A stretch of DNA of 64,000 nt from Candidatus Poribacteria bacterium (GTDB taxonomy: Bacteria; Poribacteria; WGA-4E; WGA-3G). The notes beneath the pieces were generated by a model. That model had not been told where the DNA came from. It saw only the letters and a list, made by a program, of their open reading frames with translations, and did not search any database. Location: positions 620,001 to 684,000 of the forward strand of contig OY282386.1 of NCBI GenBank assembly GCA_958295945.1, read 5' to 3'. This document shows, one piece after another, positions 34,998 to 41,451 of this stretch. Each line of letters starts with the position of its first letter. The first letter of the stretch is position 1. A program made the position numbers and the translations under genes.

Positions 34998-36326
34998 ATG
35001 AACAAACCAAATATAATCTATATTCATTCTCACGATACGGGGCGGTATGTGCAACCTTACGGTCATGCAATACCGACACCAAATATCCAAAAGTTAGCAG
35101 AAGACGGTGCCCTATTCCGTAATGCATTCTGTGCGAATCCAACATGTTCACCTTCTCGTGCCGCACTACTCACAGGACAGTATGCCCACAGTTGTGGTAT
35201 GGGAGGATTGGCAAACCGTGGTTGGAGTCTACCTGTCCCCAAACATCTCCTACCTTGGACGCTGAATGAAGCGGGATATATGACTGCATTAGCAGGTTTT
35301 CAACATGTTGTGCGTAATGTCAAAGACACTGGTTACCAACGACTGTTAGCACAGGAAAACGGCAACGGTGGTGCTGAACAGCGCGCATGTGCGTTCCTTG
35401 AAGAAGAACATAATCAACCATTCTTCTTAGACATCGGATTTAGTGAAACACACCGCAAAGCAAAAGGGTTTGATCCACCGCCAGAAGATGAACCGAAAAC
35501 CGATCCACGCTACGTGAAACCACCTGCTCCATTTCCAGATAATCCTGTAACAAGACAGGATATGGCTGAATATATTGATGCAGCACGTAAACTTGATTGG
35601 AAAATGGGAAAAGTCTTTGACTCACTTGAAAAGAACGGACTCGTTGAAAACACTCTTGTCATCTGCACAACAGACCACGGTCTTGCATTTCCACGTATGA
35701 AATGTCACGTTAGTGATCACGGCATTGGTGTGATGTTGATTGTCCGAGGTCCTGGTGGTTTTGATGGTGGCAAAGTCATTGATGGATTAGTAAGTCAAAT
35801 TGACCTTTTTCCAACTATCTGTGATTTAGCAGAGATTGATCCTCCTGAGTGGTTGCAAGGACACTCCGTTTTGCCATTGGTTCGTGGTGAAACTGATGAT
35901 ATAAGAGATTCCGTTTTTGCTGAAGTGAATTATCACTGTTGCTATGAACCGCAGCGTGCTATCCGCACTAAACGGTGGAAGTACATACGACGGTATGATG
36001 ATGCGAAACAGTGGGCATTGCCAAACTGCGACGATAGCATCAGTAAATCATATATGTTGGCAAATGGTTGGGCAGACCAACCTGTTGAATCAGAACGTTT
36101 ATATGATATCGTATTTGATCCGTCTGAAGCACATAACCTTGCGGAAAACCCAGATTATGCAGATGTTTTGACAGATATGCGCGGTCGTTTAGAACAATGG
36201 AGAAGAGATACAGATGACCCTGTGAATGAAAACCAAATTATGGAACCGCCTGAAACGGCTGTCTTAAACGTTCCGACCGATGTATCCCCTGGAGACAAAC
36301 GTTATCCTGCTGCAGAGATTCTTTGA
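34998..36326 (+). CDS. Sulfatase (formylglycine type)
   Basis: 442 residues. Metal-binding start NIIYIHSHDTGRYVQPYG, then the signature C50-S-P-S-R54 followed by AALLTGQ, where the Cys is oxidised to formylglycine. DHGLAFP supplies the second metal pair. No signal peptide, so cytoplasmic unless exported otherwise. It would hydrolyse a sulfate ester or N-sulfate, perhaps from sulfated polysaccharides; the substrate is not defined. Its 3' end overlaps the convergent antitoxin gene by 25 bp. Confidence 0.93.
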   Translation: MNKPNIIYIHSHDTGRYVQPYGHAIPTPNIQKLAEDGALFRNAFCANPTCSPSRAALLTGQYAHSCGMGGLANRGWSLPVPKHLLPWTLNEAGYMTALAGFQHVVRNVKDTGYQRLLAQENGNGGAEQRACAFLEEEHNQPFFLDIGFSETHRKAKGFDPPPEDEPKTDPRYVKPPAPFPDNPVTRQDMAEYIDAARKLDWKMGKVFDSLEKNGLVENTLVICTTDHGLAFPRMKCHVSDHGIGVMLIVRGPGGFDGGKVIDGLVSQIDLFPTICDLAEIDPPEWLQGHSVLPLVRGETDDIRDSVFAEVNYHCCYEPQRAIRTKRWKYIRRYDDAKQWALPNCDDSISKSYMLANGWADQPVESERLYDIVFDPSEAHNLAENPDYADVLTDMRGRLEQWRRDTDDPVNENQIMEPPETAVLNVPTDVSPGDKRYPAAEIL

Positions 36327-36667
36327 TCTTCAGATGAAGTTTCCATTTCCATTTTTCCATCTTCCAATGGGACAACTGAAAGTCTACAACCGAGTGCATT
36401 GAGAATAGTACAGAGCGTGTCAAGGTGTGGTGCTTTGTCACTTGATAGGACCTTATGCAAGGCATCTGGTGACATGTGTACACGTTTTGCTAACTCTGTT
36501 ATACCCGCTTGGGCTTCTACAAAGGTGTGCAATGATAACAAGAGGACATCAACGTCTGCATCAACTTGATATTCTTCTAAAGCAACTTGGATATAGTCAA
36601 TAGCTTCTTCTCGATTTGTAGACAGTTTTTCTAATAAATATTGTCGCCATGTTCTATGTTTGCTCAT
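36302..36667 (-). CDS. HTH antitoxin, third tandem paralogue
   Basis: 121 residues. AQAGITELAKRVHMSPDALHKVLSSDKAPHLDTL is the helix-turn-helix of the putative addiction-module antidote family (HigA/XRE-like), and LNALGCRLSVVPL follows as in its paralogues. Two more copies lie at 36807-37163 and 37160-37513. Its own toxin gene has been lost: only short toxin-like pieces remain on both sides of a 68-bp palindrome just upstream (36682-36749). Confidence 0.85.
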   Translation of the reverse strand: MSKHRTWRQYLLEKLSTNREEAIDYIQVALEEYQVDADVDVLLLSLHTFVEAQAGITELAKRVHMSPDALHKVLSSDKAPHLDTLCTILNALGCRLSVVPLEDGKMEMETSSEDQRISAAG

Positions 36668-36681
36668 TGTTGTCTTTCCTT

Positions 36682-36749
36682 ATCCATTTCATTCGGTGTC
36701 TACATCCCCGAGCTAAAGCAACGGGGTTTTGACACCGAATGAAATGGAT
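36682..36749. repeat. 68-bp palindromic element
   Basis: Perfect 19-bp arms ATCCATTTCATTCGGTGTC (36682-36700) and GACACCGAATGAAATGGAT (36731-36749) enclose an inner CCCCG/CGGGG hairpin with GCTAAAGC in its loop. It sits where a toxin gene is expected, between the second and third antitoxins. Confidence 0.85.
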
Positions 36750-36752
36750 AAA

Positions 36753-36800
36753 ATTCTATTTCTCTGGGTTATGCATTATTATGTTAATTTATGCGATTAT
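36753..36800 (-). pseudogene. Remnant of a toxin gene 5' region
   Basis: AAATTCTATTTCTCTGGGTT at 36753-36772 is repeated at 37817-37836, the start region of the intact toxin gene. It marks the lost toxin partner of the third antitoxin. The remnant has ATG where the intact gene has ATA. Confidence 0.55.
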
Positions 36801-36806
36801 CTCCAA

Positions 36807-37163
36807 TCAAGTATTCTGTTGTTCTGAAATAATTTTAGAACCGGTGTTTTCGGATGCTAAAGGTTCAATAGAAAGTCTACATCCGAGAGCATTGAGAATA
36901 GGACAGAGTGTGTCAAGATGCAGTGCTTTGTCACTTGATAGGATCTTTTGTAATGCATCAGGTGACATGTGTGTCCGCTTTGCTAATTCGGTTATGCCTC
37001 CTTGTGCTTCAACAACATAGGCGATACCATTTAGAAGGAAGGGCATATCACCGTCTTGTTGATATTCTTCAAATGCTACATCAAGATAGCCAATTGCTTC
37101 TTCCTTATCAGAGGCAAGGCGTTTAATCAGATAATCACGCCATTTGGGATATTGTTTCATCAA
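36807..37163 (-). CDS. HTH antitoxin, second tandem paralogue
   Basis: 118 residues. AQGGITELAKRTHMSPDALQKILSSDK and LDTLCPILNALGCRLSIEPLA are nearly identical to the gene at 37160, so this is a recent duplication. The family normally represses its operon and neutralises a RelE/HigB-like toxin. It overlaps the first antitoxin by four bases (ATGA), giving translational coupling. The N-terminal third has diverged most, which could change toxin specificity. Confidence 0.88.
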   Translation of the reverse strand: MMKQYPKWRDYLIKRLASDKEEAIGYLDVAFEEYQQDGDMPFLLNGIAYVVEAQGGITELAKRTHMSPDALQKILSSDKALHLDTLCPILNALGCRLSIEPLASENTGSKIISEQQNT

Positions 37164-37513
37164 TCAATATTCTGTTGTTCTGAAATAATTTTAGAACCGG
37201 TGTTATCGGATGCTGTAGGTTCAATAGAAAGTCTACATCCGAGAGCATTGAGAATAGGACAGAGTGTGTCAAGATGCAGTGCTTTGTCACTTGATAGGAT
37301 CTTTTGTAATGCATCAGGTGACATGTGTGTCCGCTTCGCTAATTCGGTTATGCCTCCTTGTGCTTCAACAAAGGTTTTTATACCCTTCAAAAAGAAAAGT
37401 GTATCACCATCATCTTGATATTCCTCAAATGTCAACTTGAGATAGTCGATTGCTTCTTCCCGTTTAGCAAGACCTTTCATCAGAAACTCATGCAAAGTTT
37501 CAAATTTTCTCAT
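37160..37513 (-). CDS. HTH antitoxin, first tandem paralogue
   Basis: 117 residues with the same HTH core (ELAKRTHMSPDALQKIL). It overlaps the toxin gene by four bases at its start and the second antitoxin by four at its end, so toxin and two antitoxins form one coupled unit. Toxin-first order is typical for this killer/antidote family (PF05973-type toxin with XRE antidote). Confidence 0.9.
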   Translation of the reverse strand: MRKFETLHEFLMKGLAKREEAIDYLKLTFEEYQDDGDTLFFLKGIKTFVEAQGGITELAKRTHMSPDALQKILSSDKALHLDTLCPILNALGCRLSIEPTASDNTGSKIISEQQNID

Positions 37514-37905
37514 GTTTGCGTTTCCTTATATTCTAACCAATAAGTTCGTGCACGATTAATGTCACGTTGCTGAGACGATTTGTCTCCACCACATAAGATG
37601 ATAACAATCCGGTTCGAATCAATACCAAAATAAACGCGTATTCCAGGACCGAAGTGAAGCCGTAATTCATAAACACCGTCTCCAACGGAACTGCAGTCAC
37701 CAAGATTTCCATCCTCAAATCGTTGAAGTCTTTTCCGAATTCTGGTTCGTGTTTTTTGATCGCGTAGTGTTTCAAACCATTCAGTGAAAGGCGTTCTCCC
37801 GTTCTGTGTTGTATAAAATTCTATTTCTCTGGGTTGTAGGTTATGTATTATTAAATATTTATGTTTATTTACTTTCAGGGATATATTTAATATAACAGAT
37901 TTCAC
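37510..37905 (-). CDS. RelE/HigB-type addiction module toxin, start uncertain
   Basis: 131 codons if read from GTG 37905. The conserved protein begins about PREIEFYTTQNGRTPFTEWF and continues RIRKRLQRFEDGNLGDC, VYELRLHFGPGIRVYFG and IILCGGDKSSQQRDI, the complete PF05973 toxin pattern (ribosome-dependent mRNA cleavage in relatives). GTG 37905 overlaps the promoter and cannot be the real start. The natural position, an ATG in the duplicated remnant at 36753-36800, is ATA here (37848-37846), so translation may be weak or lost. A CTG at 37878 is another option. Confidence 0.85.
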   Translation of the reverse strand: MKSVILNISLKVNKHKYLIIHNLQPREIEFYTTQNGRTPFTEWFETLRDQKTRTRIRKRLQRFEDGNLGDCSSVGDGVYELRLHFGPGIRVYFGIDSNRIVIILCGGDKSSQQRDINRARTYWLEYKETQT

Positions 37906-37918
37906 CTACTTGCGTCAA
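37890..37918 (-). promoter_or_regulatory. Promoter of the toxin-antitoxin operon
   Basis: Minus strand TTGACG (37918-37913), 17-bp spacer, TTATAT (37895-37890). Confidence 0.6.
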
Positions 37919-38090
37919 TTGGAAATAGGCAATGAACATAAACTTAGGAATGCTCTTCGTAAAGACAGCACCTAAAATTTCCCTTGTCTATTAACCTATT
38001 ACATGATAGGATAGTTGAGTAATCAAATTCAGATTTTAGATGAAACAACAGAGCAATATTGCCTGAATTTTTTGGGAGGAGAACAAGTAG

Positions 38091-38897
38091 ATGCGGCACG
38101 AACTCACCGCTGAACAAATTGAATTTTATCAGAATAACGGATATCTTGTTATTGAAAATTTCCTTGATTTAGATGAACTGACTGAATGGCGTAGATGTAC
38201 TGATGAGTCAGTAACTGAACGCCTTGGGAATTCTGTTGAGTTTTTCACAAATCAATTGGATCCATCAAATTTTTATGCACGCGTCTTTACACAATGTCTA
38301 CGCTTGTCAGATTCACACCCCGGCATGCGAAAGTTGGTGCATGACCCTAAAATTGGCAAGATGGCGACACAATTAGCTGGAACGAACGGCATGCGTATTT
38401 GGCACGACCAAGCACTGATTAAACCTCCCAACGGCAATCCCACCGCTTGGCACCTTGATGTCCCATACTGGTCATTTGACTCACGAGATGCTGTCTCATT
38501 TTGGGTAGCATTAGATGATGCCACGCTTGGAAACGGTTGTATGTGGTATCTACCCGGAACACATAAAACTGCCCGTTTTGATAATGTTGGTATCGGTGAA
38601 AACATAGGCGCACTATTTGATGTCTATTCTGAATGGAAGGAACTTGAGCCACAATCTGCCCCGTGTCCTGCAGGTTCTATGGTGTGGCATAACGGTCTGA
38701 CTGCTCACGGTGCAGGTGCCAACATGACATTTTCACACCGTCGTGCAATGACTTGCGGCTTCATGCCAGATGGTTGCACATTTAACGGAAAAAGAAATAT
38801 CCTGCCAGAGGACTACTTCAATTCACTCAAAATAGGTGATGTGCTTGACGACGATGTACAGAATACACTTGTTTGGCATAACGATTGGGAAACATAG
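38091..38897 (+). CDS. Phytanoyl-CoA dioxygenase family (PhyH) oxygenase
   Basis: 268 residues with GGGAGGAG upstream. Begins LTAEQIEFYQNNGYLVIENFL as in the family. The iron-binding H121-x-D123 lies in TAWHLDVPYWS, and a distal His in TAHGAG with Arg in SHRRAM binds 2-oxoglutarate. It would hydroxylate an unknown small molecule. It is followed 61 bp later by a sulfatase on the same strand, a pairing that suggests catabolism of modified substrates. Confidence 0.92.
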   Translation: MRHELTAEQIEFYQNNGYLVIENFLDLDELTEWRRCTDESVTERLGNSVEFFTNQLDPSNFYARVFTQCLRLSDSHPGMRKLVHDPKIGKMATQLAGTNGMRIWHDQALIKPPNGNPTAWHLDVPYWSFDSRDAVSFWVALDDATLGNGCMWYLPGTHKTARFDNVGIGENIGALFDVYSEWKELEPQSAPCPAGSMVWHNGLTAHGAGANMTFSHRRAMTCGFMPDGCTFNGKRNILPEDYFNSLKIGDVLDDDVQNTLVWHNDWET

Positions 38898-38958
38898 GAC
38901 ACTTACCTTAAAGGCTTAACCCATACTATAAATTGATTTGTAAAGGAGAATATGGAAC

Positions 38959-40353
38959 ATGGCAAAACATCCAAATATCGTTCTGATGGGTGTGGACTCA
39001 CTTCTGGCAACTCACATGAGTTGCTACGGTTATCACCGACAGACTACACCACATATTGATAAGTTTGCAGAAGGTGGCACTCTTTTTGAAAAGACCTACA
39101 GTGCTCACATTCCGACTACAAGTGCCTATGCATCTATGCTAACAGGAATGGACACATTTGGCACACAGGTCGTAGCACTTCGTCACAAAGGACCTTTACG
39201 TGAAGAAGTGAAAACCTTAGCTGAAATATTAAAAGAAGTTGGCTATGATACGACTTGTGTTGGCTTCGGTGGTCCAAGTGCACGGGGATTTGACACCTAT
39301 TTTGATTATTCCAATTGGGGACCGGATGATACTGGACGCAGTCCAAAGGCAGAAAACCTTAACAAAACCACACTGCCTGAGTTGAATAGACTAATTGATC
39401 AGAGTGAAGAGAACCCTTTTTTCTTATTTCTACGACACATGGATCCACATTCTCCCTATTTACCACCTGCCCCTTATGAGCGGATGTTCTATCACGGTGA
39501 TGAATGTGATCCGAACAACAAATCTATAGAACCTGTGATGTCATTCAAGCCGTTTTGCGATTACTTTGCATCATGGATGCCTGCGGGGATTACAGACAAG
39601 GATTATGTAATCGCACAGTACGATGGTGCAGTTGCATATATGGATGCTTGTATACAGACGCTATTTAACGCGCTTGAAACGCGGGGAGTTATTGACGGGA
39701 CAATTGTAATCATAAATGGCGATCATGGTGAAACTTTGTATGACCATGAATGTTGGTTTGATCACCACGGACTTTATGATGTTACGCTCCATGTTCCTCT
39801 CATAATCCGATATCCTGGTCGTGTTCCAGCCGGAAAACGTGTGTCAGGATACAATCAACACAAGGACCTTGTGCCAACGCTACTTGAATTAGCAGACATA
39901 GAATCTGACATCGCTTTTGATGGTGACAGTCTCACCCCATTAATCAGTGGTGAAATTGCTTCCTATGACAGCGAATTTTATATCACCGAATGCACTTGGA
40001 TGCGTAAACATGGATGGCGTACACCTGAATGGAAACTCATTGTCGCTCTTGAGCCAGATTTCCATTACAAACCACCCGTTGAACTTTACAATCTCATTGC
40101 AGATCCTGATGAAAATGATAATCTTGTAGACAAACACCCAGATATTGTGCATGTCTTGGAAACTCGCATGAAGAATTGGGTACTTCAACGTGAGAAGGAG
40201 ACAGGATTGTCGAACCCAATAATGAACCAAGGAGATTGGCACGGACATAAAGGTGTGGGTCCCTTCAAATCATCAGATCAAGCTTATAACACAATGCATA
40301 TCGGGAATCCAGGTGAGGCGGCACGTTTACAAGCAAAATCACGGGATGAATAG
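38959..40353 (+). CDS. Sulfatase-family protein lacking the formylglycine cysteine
   Basis: 464 residues of sulfatase/alkaline phosphatase fold: NIVLMGVDSLLATHMSCYGY (metal Asp13), HMDPHSPYLPP, NGDHGETL with the second Asp-His pair. Where typical sulfatases have C-x-P-S-R, aligned on the shared LTG, this protein reads T53-T-S-A-Y57. Thr is the nucleophile in some alkaline phosphatase superfamily members such as nucleotide pyrophosphatases. It may therefore be a phosphodiesterase/phosphatase-like enzyme or inactive on sulfate esters. No signal peptide. Confidence 0.85.
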   Translation: MAKHPNIVLMGVDSLLATHMSCYGYHRQTTPHIDKFAEGGTLFEKTYSAHIPTTSAYASMLTGMDTFGTQVVALRHKGPLREEVKTLAEILKEVGYDTTCVGFGGPSARGFDTYFDYSNWGPDDTGRSPKAENLNKTTLPELNRLIDQSEENPFFLFLRHMDPHSPYLPPAPYERMFYHGDECDPNNKSIEPVMSFKPFCDYFASWMPAGITDKDYVIAQYDGAVAYMDACIQTLFNALETRGVIDGTIVIINGDHGETLYDHECWFDHHGLYDVTLHVPLIIRYPGRVPAGKRVSGYNQHKDLVPTLLELADIESDIAFDGDSLTPLISGEIASYDSEFYITECTWMRKHGWRTPEWKLIVALEPDFHYKPPVELYNLIADPDENDNLVDKHPDIVHVLETRMKNWVLQREKETGLSNPIMNQGDWHGHKGVGPFKSSDQAYNTMHIGNPGEAARLQAKSRDE

Positions 40354-40354
40354 A

Positions 40355-40600
40355 GATCAGTTTTCAGTGGTCAGATGTCAGCAGTCAGTAATTATGGTAA
40401 ATTATTGAAGCAATTGGACACATTCCTTAGGCGAGGTTAGGAAACCTCGCCTACCGTAGATAGAAAGTGTAGATATATTTTTATACTTCACCATAGTTAT
40501 CAGTATTCAGTGGTCAGTGGTCAAATAGAGGATAATGATTAATCCAGTCTTCACATTTCTGACTGTCGTTTACTGATGACTGACAACTGAAAACTATAAA
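40355..40600. repeat. Composite inverted repeat interrupted by a MITE
   Basis: The left part (AGTTTTCAGTGGTCAG and on) and the right part (CTGACAACTGAAAACT) are inverted repeats. The 103-bp MITE copy 2 (40393-40495) lies inside, so the older repeat was split by insertion. Confidence 0.6.
40393..40495. mobile_element. 103-bp TA-flanked MITE, copy 2
   Basis: Same length, ends (TATGGTAA.../...CACCATA) and internal GGCGAGGTT hairpin as 1924-2026, with scattered substitutions. TA on both sides may be the target duplication. Confidence 0.85.
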
Positions 40601-40614
40601 GAAAGGAAAACTCA

Positions 40615-41436
40615 ATGCCAGACTATACACGAGAACAGGTATTAGGACGACTCAATGCGGAGTTAGATAAAGGCAATTCACTTCTTGCTGTTGGAGCAGG
40701 AACAGGTATTACTGCAAAATTTGCTGAAAAAGGCGGCGCGGATCTCATTGTCATCTACAATTCAGGACGGTATAGAATGTCCGGTTTTGGATCATGTGCT
40801 GGGCTTTTGGCGTACGGCGATGCAAATGCTATCGTCATGGAAATGGGTGAACGTGAAGTTTTACCTGTTGTCCAAGAAACACCTGTTATCGCTGGTGTCA
40901 ACGGCACAGACCCAACACGCCGGATGAGCAACTTCTTAAAACAGGTGCGCGATGTCGGTTTTGACGGTGTCAATAACTTCCCTACCGTCGGCGTGATTGA
41001 CGGCACTTTTCGGGTGACCCTTGAAGAAACAGGTATGGGTTTCTACAAGGAGGTAGAGACGATTGGGATTGCTCATGAAATGGATCTGTTCACCATCGTC
41101 TATGTCTTTAACCCCGAAGAATCTGAGAATATGGCAAAAGTCGGTGCAGACGTTATTATCGCACACATGAACACGACTATTGGTGGTACTATCGGTGCGG
41201 AAACTGCATTCACACTTGAAGATGCAGCAGTCAAAGTTCAGGAGATTTGTGATGCCGCAAAGTTACAGAATCCTAATGTAATCTGTTTGTCACATGGTGG
41301 TCCAATCGCAAAGGCACCAGATGCTGCGTTCATCAATGAGCACACTGATACTGTTGGCTTTGTGGGGGCATCAAGTATTGAACGGTTCGCTTGTGAGGAG
41401 AGTATTCCGCGGGTCACGTCTTCGTTTAAGGACTAA
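40615..41436 (+). CDS. Phosphoenolpyruvate hydrolase-family TIM-barrel protein
   Basis: 273 residues; AAAGGAAAA precedes the ATG. LLAVGAGTGITAKFAEKGGADLIVIYNSG, VNNFPTVGVIDG, GADVIIAHMNTTIGG and FVGASSIERFACE match the PEP-hydrolase-like family (PF09370), a PEP mutase/isocitrate lyase-related barrel. The reaction in this organism is not known. A decayed duplicate of its last 39 codons lies at 44327-44446, on the far side of the next gene. Confidence 0.88.
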   Translation: MPDYTREQVLGRLNAELDKGNSLLAVGAGTGITAKFAEKGGADLIVIYNSGRYRMSGFGSCAGLLAYGDANAIVMEMGEREVLPVVQETPVIAGVNGTDPTRRMSNFLKQVRDVGFDGVNNFPTVGVIDGTFRVTLEETGMGFYKEVETIGIAHEMDLFTIVYVFNPEESENMAKVGADVIIAHMNTTIGGTIGAETAFTLEDAAVKVQEICDAAKLQNPNVICLSHGGPIAKAPDAAFINEHTDTVGFVGASSIERFACEESIPRVTSSFKD

Positions 41437-41451
41437 AAAAGGAGTTTGCCC

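Noticed and set aside
37600-37630. GGTTCGAATC as a tRNA T-loop
   Set aside because: It lies inside the toxin gene, with no acceptor or anticodon stem around it.
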